From the NCBI RefSeq assembly GCF_001039355.2, contig NW_019776046.1, positions 1-30,919 on the forward strand: DNA of 30,919 nucleotides, read 5' to 3'. The position numbers and the translations under genes were made by a program. Source of the DNA: Lingula anatina (Eukaryota > Brachiopoda > Lingulata > Lingulida > Lingulidae). Below, one piece after another: positions 9,734 to 19,844 of the stretch. The notes below the pieces were generated by a model. The model was given only the letters and a program-made list of their open reading frames with translations. It searched no databases and was not told the DNA's origin. Positions within the stretch are counted from its first letter, which is position 1; every line of letters starts with the position of its first letter.

Positions 9734-10768
9734 AGAATGTACTCAGTGCCACTTTTGTAACATGTAACATCTCAAGGGGTTACAAATAATAATAAGTAGA
9801 AAAGAGTCGTAAAAAGGAAACTGGACAAACCAAACAATACCCTATTAGAAAACTAAGGCAATAAAACTTCATGAATAGATCTGTAAATAAATACAGTAAA
9901 ATGAATGAAAATTATGACAAAACACGGAACTTCATGAGAGAGAGAGTTTGTGTAAGTGAGAGATAGAAGGAGAGAGATATATATTTACCTTCGTTTTCTC
10001 AAAAATACTAGTATGATGACCACTACCAATATGATAGCAGCCAGCGATGCGGAAACTGGGACAATAATTTCCAATGGGGTGCTTGTCGAGTCATTGGCTT
10101 TTTCTGCTTAAATCACAAAAATAACAAAAGAAGTAAAAAAAATGACAAATGACTAAACGGTAAACGACTAAACGGTAAATGACTAAACGACAAATGACTA
10201 AACCATGTATGATCATGATTTCTAGGCCTTGCAAAATTTAAAATCAAAACAGGTAGAGCTGCTAGCAATCAAATCAGATAGTCTCCCTTTTAAAATTTCT
10301 TTAAGGAGATAGGGCCTATTTCAATGTTGCCATCCAACAGTCATCCAATTTTCCATGCTAAATTTTATTTTATCTTTTCAAAGCCACGCTACCTGTGTCA
10401 TTTTTAGCTCTGACTTCTTGGACAGTAGTGGACGGTGTATCAGTTGCCATCGAAACGCATTCGGATTCCTCATCTGGGCATGCGCACGTTCTGCCGTTGG
10501 GTTTTGGCAGACACAGGTAGGGACAACCACCATTGTTTAAACTGCAGCCGTTCGATCCTACAGTGCAAAGTTGCCATAGCAAAGCGGAACTTAACTTTAA
10601 AAATTATCTTGTGCAAGAGTTTAAGGTGTTTTAATCACTTGACAATATACGCAGACATGAAATGATGTGAAGTAAAAAGGGGGCGCTGCGATACCTATAA
10701 GCATCTTTCCAAAAACTTGTTGGGGTGCATGCAGGCCAAGCCTTTGTTAAAAAAACCTTAATAATAAT

Positions 10769-10839
<71 letters not shown>

Positions 10840-13800
10840 AAATAAGTCCCAGTTGAATAAGGTTTAACTCCCAAAACTGACTTCAAACTTACCTGATAAA
10901 TTGTATGAGCTTCTGTACACGCGAACGCCTCGTAACTTGGCCGATCGAATAAAATCAACGCTTTCAACAGTAACGTTACCACCGTCGTACTTGTGGTATG
11001 ACCTGCAAAACATACAAACGTGCGTCGTTTTAATTTTGACAACTTTTGTCTAGATAAAGGTTTCAGACAAGGATGCATTCTTTCTCCTTGTCTATTTTGC
11101 GTAGGCCTATACACAGACGAAATTATGAGAGAGTCGTAGGAGAATAAAACACGTAGATGGCAGTTGAATGAAAGAATTGGACGTGTCTTGGTCCATGGAG
11201 TGTGTCGATAATCTTTGATACAGGGAGGATCGGGCTGATGGTGGTGGAATGTGAAAACCGGATTCACCTTCCACCCGATGAATATCAGCAACGTTCAAGG
11301 TATGAATTGTCACTTGTTATAGGATGTGGACTTTTACATGCACATGTATGTGACACAGTCGAAGTTCAATTCACAACCACACACTGTTGACATTCAACTG
11401 CAAAATTATAGTAATAAAATCTAACTCTACAAAAATTGTTACAAATATCTAAACCGGAAGTGACGTACCATGTACCATCAAAGCTGAAATCAGTGAAATA
11501 GATCTGCTGTCCGTCCACTGCTATATCATAGTATTGGCCTCCAACAGTATCTCCAGCTTTGATCAATGATCGTCTGTTACTTCCATCTGTGTCGGAAGTT
11601 TCAATACTTGCATAAAATCCATCGCACCAATAAAGTTTCTGTTCTGTAAACAAAGATAATTATTGTGAATGAGGATGCCATTTTATTTAAAGATACATAC
11701 AAAGTCAATTTTTTGTCACAAAAACCAACCAAATGCCAGCATATAGTTTCAAGTAGGATAACTAAGAGAATTACCAAAATGCATTGTTTAATTTTACCCG
11801 AAAATGATGTTTGAACAGATTTTTCTGCTGGCATTCTAAGCTGTATGTCAATGGGGAAGGAAAGTAGGTCACGGAAGTAGGTTAAATTTACAACCATAAA
11901 TTTTAAAAAAAGCAGCAGTCTAAAGGTATATTACGGCTGATCGAGTGATCTATTCAGTTTATCCCTTGGCATGTCAAATTTATTTGAGTCATATAAGAAT
12001 CTAGTAGAAGTGGTTTACATGTGTTACTGGGAATCCACGGTCCACCGATGCTCGGTTCGTATGTACCTTTAAAGGAAAGAGTGTATACGACATTCATTTT
12101 ATGTCTGTGTTCATGAGAGATCAAAGTACAATTATCCGTATATTTCCGCCAAGAATTTATATAATGATAACATTCGTTTTCTACATCACACCATANNNNN
12201 NNNNNNNNNNNNNNNNNNNNNNNNNNNNNNNNNNNNNNNNNNNNNNNNNNNNNNNNNNNNNNNNNNNNNNNNNNNNNNNNNNNNNNNNNNNNNNNNNNNN
12301 NNNNNNNNNNNNNNNNNNNNNNNNNNNNNNNNNNNNNNNNNNNNNNNNNNNNNNNNNNNNNNCATGGAGTGTGTCGATAATCTTTGATACAGGGAGGATC
12401 GGGCTGATGGTGGTGGAATGTGAAAACCGGATTCACCTTCCACCCGATGAATATCAGCAACGTTCAAGGTATGAATTGTCACTTGTTATAGGATGTGGAC
12501 TTTTACATGCACATGTATGTGACACAGTCGAAGTTCAATTCACAACCACACACTGTTGACATTCAACTGCAAAATTATAGTAATAAAATCTAACTCTACA
12601 AAAATTGTTACAAATATCTAAACCGGAAGTGACGTACCATGTACCATCAAAGCTGAAATCAGTGAAATAGATCTGCTGTCCGTCCACTGCTATATCATAG
12701 TATTGGCCTCCAACAGTATCTCCAGCTTTGATCAATGATCGTCTGTTACTTCCATCTGTGTCGGAAGTTTCAATACTTGCATAAAATCCATCGCACCAAT
12801 AAAGTTTCTGTTCTGTAAACAAAGATAATTATTGTGAATGAGGATGCCATTTTATTTAAAGATACATACAAAGTCAATTTTTTGTCACAAAAACCAACCA
12901 AATGCCAGCATATAGTTTCAAGTAGGATAACTAAGAGAATTACCAAAATGCATTGTTTAATTTTACCCGAAAATGATGTTTGAACAGATTTTTCTGCTGG
13001 CATTCTAAGCTGTATGTCAATGGGGCAGGAAAGTAGGTCACGGAAGTAGGTTAAATTTACAACCATAAATTTAAAAAAAGCAGCAGTCTAAAGGTATTTT
13101 ACGGCTGATCGAGTGATCTATTCAGTTTATCCCTTGGCATGTCAAATTTATTTGAGTCATATAAGAATCTAGTAGAAGTGGTTTACATGTGTTACTGGGA
13201 ATCCACGGTCCACCGATGCTCGGTTCGTATGTACCTTTAAAGGAAAGAGTGTATACGACATTCATTTTATGTCTGTGTTCATGAGAGATCAAAGTACAAT
13301 TATCCGTATATTTCCGCCAAGAATTTATATAATGATAACATTCGTTTTCTACATCACACCATATCACACCTAATGATTTAAGCCTGGGTCACACTTGGCC
13401 TACCAGCTTTTTGGAATCTTTTAGCAACCTCAAAGGCTAGGCGGTTGCCACAGATATTTAAGTGTTCGCATAAGGTTGCAAACAGGTCGACATACAGCGC
13501 TCGTTGACACATTAAGGCCATTTTTTGTGCACCAATAACCATTGCGACTGAAAATTAAAAATGTCGGTGTCCCAATTTTAAAGGTTGCCTATACTTGGTT
13601 GCCAGTAGCTCGCTCTAACCAGACTAAAGCCAGTCGCATTCCACTTCAAACTGCACGGTCGATTGACAGTCTTAAGTCGCTTGGTGACTTAAGCCCCCCT
13701 TGCTTTGGACAGCTTTCTTTCTGCGTCCCACTGGGAGTAAATAATAATAATATTTTGCATTCTTTCTGCAACTAAAGCGATGCTTGTGTCTCCTTTACGA

Positions 13801-15864
13801 CCACAGCGATGCCAGTTTCATGGTCTCACAAAAGACGCAGAAAGGACGCCGTCCAATGTTAAGGGAATTTCTAACCGGTGGAAAGCATTCGAAAACATCG
13901 CTCAAATGTTACAAGCGACTGCAATAAAATAGGCGTAGGATGGTGGCCTAGTTGGGCGTAGACTATTTCTTTATTTTTCGTCATGCATGCCTTCAAAACA
14001 TAATGATCATAAATCATAAAATCTTGGAAAAAGAAAACATAAATTGCGTTTGTTGGCAAGATTTACACTTATTAACACGTTTTGCATACGCCACGTAATT
14101 TACGATTACGAGATCTCAAAAAACGTCCAAGAATCATTAATAAAAACAGTTTTAGTATGTACAATTCAACATCCTTCCAGTGCTTGGTATTCTTACCATA
14201 AGGATGAGAATGTAAAAGTACACGATGAGCACGACCTGTCATGGTTAATTTACGTTGTACTTTAAGCAGTAAAATCCTGGGGCTAGAGACACAAAAGGAA
14301 AACCACACAAGCAATTGCATACCAGTGGTAATTCCATCGGCGACCTATTAGCAACCGGTTGGATACCGCAAATTGGTATTTAGGTCGCCTGCAGTTTTTT
14401 GATGTTGCATCGAAAACTGGCGTGACTAAATATTTACCAGGCGTTCTTTTAGAAACCGCCCTGCGAGTTGTAGCAGCTGGCGATAGTTGCAGGTCGCACA
14501 GAGGTTTAATTGTTCAGTGAGACTGTAAACGCACAGCAATTTTTCTTACTTAAGAATTATTGCTAAGATTCGCTGATTTTTTTTTCATTTTTAATTTAAT
14601 ACTGTAGTTTTAAATGACTGGTTGAGGAGGCTGAGATGATACTAACGACAAATTAACGCCTCAGATAAACTTTTATCTAAAGTTTTTTTATTGTCATTGG
14701 AACTTGAATTGGGAAAAAGAAGCTTGACGCGACATAAATATGACTGTGGGGAACTTCAAACGCGAGAAGAAAACATATAAATTATTTTGGAGGAAAACCC
14801 TGTAAAGTGGCCCTTTGACTAGTTTAGGGCCTGTATTTTTTCTTTATGTATAAATGTATGTTTTTATTTTTTTTGTAATTTTCATGCGCTCTTATCCATG
14901 TATATCTGTAAAACTTATGCCTTATGGTTGATTAATTCTATAAAGTTATTATTATAGCATTAAAAGCAAACATGAAAAATAAAGTCTTAAAGTATTCTTA
15001 TTAAACACTGGAATCTTAGTGTCCGTATTTCTTGATTTGTTAGGACAATTATTGTCGTGATATTCCAAATTAAATGCAATTATTTCAGATATCATTCGGA
15101 TCTCACCATGGATGTCAATATCTATTCCGTTCACGTATATGAGATCCGTGTTCGCCACAGTTTGCCTGTTTCCGCCGTCCATGTGGGCACGTTGTATCTT
15201 TGGTTCCGCACCCCAATCCGTCCAATACATCCAGCTGTAACAAAGTATGGAAGTTGGATAAATACAATGGCATTGTGGTACAATCAGATAAAATAACTAT
15301 GTGATAAGGATAAGGAATGTGATGGTTATAAAAACAAGACAAAAATCCTTAACTTAAGAGTATTGACATTTTGGCAGTCATCATTTAAGTGTGTACTATA
15401 TAAGTCAAATGCAGCGATCGTGGAAATTTATGAATTGCACATTTCGATAAAGAATCCCCACTTTTACTTATGATTAAAAAAGTGGTAAAACAAAGTAGTA
15501 TATGTTTCGCAAAATTCACAAAGATGTTTAGCATTACATGTCTAACTACGTACAAGGTAAGTTTTAGGTAAAAAGAAAACATTAATTCCAATTTTCATAA
15601 TGTTATGTCTTAAAAGAAAAGAATGTTATCAGCAAGTACATGAAAAGGAAAATATTATAAATACCCATTAAATGGATCCAGTGTTATTCCTCTCGGTTTA
15701 TCAGCTTTAAACAAAATCTTGTGTTTTGAGCCGTCCATTCGCATAACACCAACGCTGCTATATATAGCGAGATCAGTGTAGTAGAGGAGGCGAGAGATAT
15801 GGTCAACTGCAATAATCTCCGGCTCGCTCCCTGGAAGGAGAATTTTGCTTTTAAATGACTCTCT

Positions 15865-15921
<57 letters not shown>

Positions 15922-16247
15922 TGTGCGTGTGTGTGTGTGCGTGCGTACGTGTCAATATGCCTGTAATTTAAAATCTGCCAATGCAACTACATCCTACTTA
16001 CCAATTGTGAAATTAAAGACGGTCGCCGGTTCTGTTCCATCAATATTTACTCTTCTTATTTTAGCAAAGGTGAAAACTTCAGTCCAGTAAACACGTTGCT
16101 CTATGGGGTCGTAACTTGCTGATGCAGGATTATTACACTGGGTAAAGATGGCATGCACTCTTCGTGTGATCAAATCCCTTTGCCATATTACTCCGTTTTG
16201 TAGGTCCGCAAAAATTAGGAAGTCTTCTGTCACATTTTTGGTGCATA
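8208..16247 (-). CDS. LRP-type single-propeller transmembrane receptor, ten exons, 3' complete, 5' end missing
   Basis: Seen: ten exons with GT donors and AG acceptors whose phases all match (1-1, 1-2, 2-1, 1-2, 2-1, 1-1, 1-2, 2-2, 2-2, 2-stop). They give 578 codons and a stop. Exons, 5' to 3': 16002-16247, 15665-15830, 15107-15234, 11469-11643 (or its copy 12638-12812), 10893-11002, 10393-10557, 9989-10103, 9435-9644, 8848-9033, 8208-8442. The protein has blade motifs YWTE, YYTD, YWTD, YWCD and YFTD spaced about 42-46 residues apart, which with the N-terminal strand makes a six-bladed LDLR class B propeller. An EGF-like module, a hydrophobic segment and a tail of about 210 residues follow. 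Known: this order is typical of LDLR/LRP endocytic or signalling receptors. Inferred: a type I surface receptor. The first exon here enters in phase 1, so at least one upstream exon with the signal peptide is expected. LDLR class A repeats were not seen. The ligand is unknown. Confidence 0.85.
8848..9033 (-). CDS. Receptor cytoplasmic exon 2 of 3
   Basis: This 186-nt exon is phase 2 to phase 2, with acceptor TTTCAG and donor GTATTC. It encodes TAPPDPQSLPHLNSGYYIDA and THDTIPSDYLTLIAES. Compared with exon 1, the first ITIM-like Tyr is His and an internal segment is shorter. SDYLTL is kept, and the NPxY position is NSGY. Reading continues open for 109 nt beyond the donor to a stop ending at 8739, so a retained-intron end is possible. 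I chose the donor because it aligns exactly with that of exon 1. Confidence 0.83.
9435..9644 (-). CDS. Receptor cytoplasmic exon 1 of 3
   Basis: This 210-nt exon is phase 2 to phase 2, with acceptor TTTCAG and donor GTAATC. It begins TPPPNPEVVPRLNPTLHN and carries SIYSIYDTIPSDYGYLELI. In the same alignment column as NPGY of the last exon it has NPTL, so the NPxY-like tyrosine is absent here. SIYDTI and SDYGYL both fit the S-x-Y-x-x-[I/L] form of an ITIM, and YLEL fits YxxPhi. No catalytic domain is present. Confidence 0.85.
9663..9731. repeat. (AT)n microsatellite in a tail intron
   Basis: Nearly pure AT dinucleotides. The same position in the other two tail units has only short TA tracts, so this tract expanded after the exon triplication. 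Confidence 0.95.
9989..10103 (-). CDS. Receptor transmembrane exon
   Basis: This 115-nt exon is phase 1 to phase 2, with acceptor AAGCAG and donor GTAAAT. A hydrophobic run (IIVPVSASLAAIILVVVIIL, then VFL) of about 23 residues is followed by basic RKRR, the usual stop-transfer signal. This sets a type I topology, with the propeller outside the cell. Confidence 0.88.
10393..10557 (-). CDS. Receptor EGF-like exon and stalk
   Basis: This 165-nt exon is phase 1 to phase 1, with acceptor CTGTAG and donor GTAGCG. It encodes SNGCSLNNGGCPYLCLPKP followed by GRTCACPDEESEC. The six cysteines follow the EGF pattern C-x6-C-x3-C-x9-C-x-C-x7-C, and NNGGC is the signature that caps LRP propellers. A Ser/Thr-rich stalk of about 20 residues follows, leading to the membrane. 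Confidence 0.88.
10759..10836. repeat. (AAT)n/(AT)n microsatellite
   Basis: A short AAT run leads into a long pure AT run, in the intron between the EGF exon and propeller exon E. Confidence 0.95.
10893..11002 (-). CDS. Receptor exon E: last propeller strand
   Basis: This 110-nt exon is phase 2 to phase 1, with acceptor TTGCAG and donor GTAAGT. It encodes WSYHKYDGGNVTVES and AKLRGVRVYRSSYNLSG. It corresponds to the C-terminal propeller strand of LRPs, where a G-x-N-V-T-V-type turn precedes the segment leading into the EGF module. NVT and NLS sequons are present. Confidence 0.85.
11469..11643 (-). CDS. Receptor exon D: propeller blades YWCD and YFTD
   Basis: This 175-nt exon is phase 1 to phase 2, with acceptor TTACAG and donor GTACGT. 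It encodes EQKLYWCDGFYASIE, TDGSNRRSLIKAG and AVDGQQIYFTDFSFDGT, covering two blade motifs. A practically identical copy lies at 12638-12812 across the assembly gap. Only one copy fits the reading frame: including both would add 175 nt, which is not a multiple of three. Confidence 0.85.
12196..12362. other. Assembly gap (167 Ns)
   Basis: A run of N between the two duplicate blocks. Because the flanks overlap completely, the gap probably has no real content. Confidence 0.95.
12638..12812 (-). CDS. Second copy of receptor exon D, probable assembly duplicate
   Basis: The exon is identical, as far as I can see by eye, to the one at 11469-11643, including its splice sites. It belongs to the roughly 1-kb block repeated on both sides of the run of Ns. 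It is either the same locus assembled twice or a recent real duplication. If real, the two could be mutually exclusive exons, but two identical alternatives would serve no evident purpose. Confidence 0.75.
13382..14505. mobile_element. Possible large non-autonomous element with TTAA ends
   Basis: The segment is flanked by TTAA at 13378-13381 and 14506-14509. The first bases, GCCTGGGTCACACTTGG, partly match the reverse complement of the last, ACCTCTGTGCGACCTGC (about 9 of 17). Both ends are rich in GTCGC/GCAAC words. TTAA targets are known for piggyBac-type elements. No transposase is readable. It lies in the long intron between exons C2 and D. Confidence 0.35.
14810..14960 (+). other. Retroelement-tail-like AT-rich sequence
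   Basis: An AT-rich stretch ending TCTATAAAGTTATTATTAT resembles 3' tails of non-LTR elements, in the intron before exon C2. Weak; no coding part was seen. Confidence 0.25.
15107..15234 (-). CDS. Receptor exon C2: propeller blade YWTDW
   Basis: This 128-nt exon is phase 2 to phase 1, with acceptor TTACAG and donor GTGAGA. It encodes WMYWTDWGAEPKIQRAHMDG and VNGIDIDIH, a textbook LDLR class B blade. It completes the Gly codon split with exon B2, and its final G combines with the next exon to give Glu in IDIHEQKLYW. No matching exon C for the left-hand paralogue is visible in the window. Confidence 0.88.
15665..15830 (-). CDS. Receptor exon B2: propeller blade YYTD
   Basis: This 166-nt exon is phase 1 to phase 2, with acceptor TTCCAG and donor GTATTT. 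It encodes AVDHISRLLYYTD and GVMRMDGSKHKILF and ends at LDPFNG. Other AGs lie upstream in a GA microsatellite. The chosen acceptor is the only pyrimidine-preceded CAG that is in frame in both paralogues, and it gives normal spacing of about 46 residues from the previous blade motif. The paralogue exon at 535-697 is 3 nt shorter, a one-codon indel next to the YYT motif. Confidence 0.85.
15855..15949. repeat. (CT)n(GT)n compound microsatellite in the A-B intron
   Basis: On the coding strand this is CA then GA repeats just upstream of exon B2. The paralogue has a shorter, more interrupted version at 726-792. Confidence 0.95.
16002..16247 (-). CDS. Receptor exon A2: start of the YWTD propeller
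   Basis: This 246-nt exon is phase 1 to phase 1. It follows a TTAG acceptor with a pyrimidine-rich lead and ends at a GTAAGT donor. It encodes the first propeller strand (FLIFADLQNGVIW) and the first canonical blade motif, VYWTE, followed by IRRVNIDGTEP, the usual LRP spacing. N-glycosylation sequons NVT and NFT are present. A short in-frame ATG lies 25 nt upstream of the exon (plus positions 16270-16272), but the nine residues it would add are too few for a signal peptide, so I prefer the spliced reading. The matching exon of the tandem paralogue is at 854-1099 and has the same length. Confidence 0.88.
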
Positions 16248-17625
16248 CTAACATGAAAAGATAATTCAACATAATGTTATCAAATTCAGCATTTCAAGTG
16301 AACATGAGGGATACATGATTATGTACAATGTTGATTAATGCATATGGTGGATAAAGGTTTGGCGTTTTCATCTTTTTGGAGAAAAATTGTCACTCTAAGG
16401 TTTGCTGTGCGACATTCTGTTGTTCTCTTTAATTTTTTTCTCGATCATTAGCAAAATATGGAAACGCTCTCTCTAAACTTTCACTGAAGAGTTGTCTTTT
16501 AATATGAATCATCAAGTAAAGATTCTCCAGAGATCTATACAAAATGGAATTTTTACGGCATAATTCACTCATTGATAAAGAAGGTACTTCGTTGGCTTTT
16601 TTGACTGCAACCGAGGATGATTTTACCATCCATAGGCTCGTTGTTACAACAAATATAGGGCAAGGAGGTTATGACTTTGACCTTGTTGGGTCGTTAGCTA
16701 GCAGTCTAACTCAAAAACTAACTGATGGATTTAAATGAGGAATGGGCTAAATTAAAATCGGTTAGATTTTGGTGGTGGTAGGACTTCGTTTTAATCAATT
16801 AAATCAGTGAATTTAATTTATTAATTAAATTTAATCAATTTAATCAATTAATTCATATTGAGAAATGAGCTGCCTTGGCAAATGTCTGCGGTCAATGACC
16901 ACCTTGCTATCTTTACAGTGATATAAGTGATACAAACATCGCTGCCAGCGATGAGTATGCATCATTATATTATACACAATAAAAGACACCCTCTAGCTTT
17001 GACAGAGTCTATTTATAAATGACCTAGCCAGTACAGATGGAGAGGTATGGCGGACAATTTTTTGGGTTGTTAAATTGTAACTCACCCTAGAGTGTAACTG
17101 AGGGGTTAAATGTAAGAAATAGTAGGAATATAAGAAAATAAAGCGGTCTATTAACATATATCGGGTGGCTCAGAAAAAAAAACGTACTGATTTCAAATTA
17201 AAACAACTAAAACAATTTCGAAAATATTAAAGACGAATTTTAAAAAATACAAAAAGGATGTTTTAAATAAATGCTGAACATTTCATGACCCTACCTTTCT
17301 TTAATTTTGGCACAGCGAAAAGGATCTTAAGTCAAAAAATCCCATGTGTCTGGTAGTTTTGGCACCTGTCAAAAAGTTTTTGACTGATTGATAATATTAA
17401 AATGGTTTCACTTGGACTCTTTAAATTTTCGGGGTCGGATAATACATATGTATCAAAAATCTTCGCAAAATTTCAATTCAAAAGCTTCTGAACTGTCTAA
17501 GTCATAATATGAAATAATGTGTGTAGTAATGGCGAGTTTAGAAAACCTCTTTTGTCGACTCTGAAAAATACGTATCAGTCTGTCCGGAGATCTGACATAT
17601 CAATGCTTAAGCGGTGATTATTACA

Positions 17626-17656
<31 letters not shown>

Positions 17657-18370
17657 AATAATAATAATAATAATAAATAAATAAATAATAAGCGCTTGCA
17701 CAAAATTGTCCTGAACGTGTGTTTTGCACCATATTTTGCAAAATCCATAGCTGTTATGTAAGTCAATGAAAGTCTGCAAATAACCCATTACCCCGCCTGA
17801 AACTTGCAAAGAATAATATTTAAGTCTTGATCTTAACCAATACATAAAATGAACATTTCATTACCAACGTAAAACTTGTATCAGCTGTCTAAAAATAGCA
17901 CAAGCGTTTTTTCCCAAGCTGACCTTGGAATTTTGTACCCTAAAATAAAATGATTGCAGAAAAATCGTTTCTCTTTTCTTCATGGGGTTGGAATCTAGAC
18001 CTTTGTTTTCTTATTATTTTTTCGATACTAGGGTTCAGGCAGCCGTGTAACGTATTAAATCCTGTTTGTGGTGTTAAACCAGAGTTTATCCACTGATCAA
18101 AGAGCTCCTCATCAAATATTTTCATCTGTCCCTTTGTAAATTGCAAGTTAAAGTTGAATAAGAAAAAAATGCCATGTATCTTTTTATGACAAAAAAATCA
18201 TGATGCCAATTTTGAAATCCATAGGGTTTATAATTTGCCTTCAAGTTAATTTTAAAAAAGCCAGAATTCTAGTTGCCACAAAATGAATATGCTTAAGATC
18301 GCCCCATACATTTTTCCTTTTAAACTGAATGCATGAATGGATTTCCAAATTAAGCGGTGTGTGTGTGCGT

Positions 18371-18409
<39 letters not shown>

Positions 18410-19037
18410 CACTCACCTGTTAACGAGCACATTGTGCAATCAGCATTACAGGTGTACTTACTTGGGCAGGTTCCAAAATTGTTTTACATTATAGTTTTAA
18501 ATATTGTAATTTTTTTAAACTTTTTCTCAATTTATCTGAAATTGCTGGTAGTAAAATAAAAGTCTTCAAATTAAACAGGTTTTTAAAAATTACTTTGTCA
18601 AGGCACACTTTATGACCAATGCACACTTTATGACCAAGGCATTGTGCTATTTCAGTTTCAGAGAAATGTTGACAGCATACCTATCTCTGCCTAAGCTATA
18701 GCATGAGAATGGACTGGATGGCATGAATTGATACCAGTTAGACAATGCAAGTAGAAGGTAATTGAGTGTTTCTAAAAAAAAAAGTCAATATTCATTTTTT
18801 TTTATAACTGGCCTATACTGTAATTAGTAGGTCCAAGGAATTCTTAATACTATACAGTATGGTAAGGAATGACTTTGATAATCAACTGTGAGACTGACAT
18901 CCTAATGAGGTGAAAGTGTTTTCTTTAATCTATAGATTTTTTGATGAAATTCAGTTTTTATCTGCTTTGTATAAATGTTTCTACACGTTGGATTTTAGTG
19001 TTCTATTCTGTTCCTGATGCTTTACTTTCTTTTTTAT

Positions 19038-19121
19038 CATTATATTATATTATATTATATTATATTATATTATATTATATTATATTATATTATATTATAT
19101 TATATTATATTATATTATATT
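19038..19121. repeat. (TTATA)n pentanucleotide array
   Basis: About 16 nearly perfect copies of a TTATA unit, ending in TTTATTTATTT. Confidence 0.95.
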
Positions 19122-19844
19122 TATTTATTTTAACATATTCCTGAATTTCATATCAGCTGACAATAAGGGAAGAGGTGTTCGTGTCAACACTAAATCTTGA
19201 AAGCCAATTAAACTGGATTTCTGGTAGTATATATGTTTTGTAAATTCACCTTTGTCCATTTATTTTTGCGGGAGGTGAAATCGACGCCAAGCACTCGCAT
19301 TTCATGATTTAGTTTTTAAAAATTTGTGAGATTTCACCTTCTTACAGAAATATTTAAATAAAAAATTTCGGACATCTGAAACGGGGCGCCATTTGCAATC
19401 AACCGCGTGAATAAATCTTCCATTTTACCGTTCTAAATCTATTTTTTCATGACAACTTACCTTTAAATTCCGAATCCCTAGATATCCTCGCTTCTTTTTA
19501 TATACGTATCGTTTAATCAAATACGAAGAGCTCAAAAGTCGTCCATTTACACTCGATTTTGCTGAAAGTAGTGCGAAAATGGCCATCGCTTCATCACGGT
19601 GCACGCGTAGCCCGGAATCTCCGGACAGAGTGTAAAATTACTGTCCCCGGCCTCTTGATTTTTGATAAAAAAAAAGCTGTATTGTACTGTCCCCTTGTAT
19701 ATTAGGTAATTTCACAAAATGAGGTATGATTACTCTGCAATATCTTCAAAACGCTTAAAAACTGTTGAAATGTGAAATCAGTAAGTTGTTTTAGTCACTC
19801 AATATATGCTAAAAGACCGCTGTATTTTTATACCCCTACTTTTA

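Larger units (their letters stand above)
8208..10000 (-). repeat. Tandem triplication of cytoplasmic exon plus intron
   Basis: The three tail exons start at 9644, 9033 and 8442, spaced 611 and 591 bp apart. Their flanking introns align as well: each exon is preceded on the coding strand by ACATCATATTTCAG-like sequence, then by a TA-rich tract and a CAGTGCCAC-like tract further upstream. The duplication therefore copied genomic segments of about 600 bp, not just coding sequence. The TA tract has expanded greatly in the unit next to the transmembrane exon (9663-9731). Confidence 0.85.
11194..13363. repeat. ~1-kb direct duplication flanking an N gap
   Basis: Positions 11194-12195 and 12363-13363 are the same sequence with, by eye, only three differences: two substitutions and a one-base indel. 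The left block ends exactly at the Ns and the right block starts exactly after them, so the end of one contig equals the start of the next. The block carries exon D. An unmerged heterozygous overlap is the simplest explanation. Confidence 0.9.
15259..17175. repeat. Right copy of the old segmental duplication (partner about 107-3310)
   Basis: This segment includes receptor exons A2 and B2 and about 0.9 kb of upstream DNA alignable to the left copy. It lacks the retroelement tail at 285-410 and most of the 1105-1955 insert. It has only one copy of the 199-bp block that appears twice at 2170-2571. Confidence 0.75.

Noticed and set aside
11954-12559. Open frames running through the N gap
   Set aside because: They exist only because Ns translate as unknown residues.
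13670-13695. CTTAAGTC/GACTTAAG hairpin
   Set aside because: An 8-bp stem is expected by chance in a window this size, and no neighbouring signal supports a function.
15684-15986. Minus-strand open frame with an Arg-Glu dipeptide run
   Set aside because: It is the GA microsatellite read through from the intron. Its downstream part is a frame shifted relative to the conserved propeller exon B2.
17940-18146. Minus-strand 68-codon open frame with protein-like composition (FDQWINSGLTPQTG)
   Set aside because: No recognisable domain, no ATG until several codons in, no clear splice sites and no second copy. Chance cannot be excluded.
18357-18406. GT repeat followed by CA repeat, resembling a hairpin or CRISPR-like array
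   Set aside because: It is an ordinary microsatellite pair. There are no spacers and the genome is eukaryotic.
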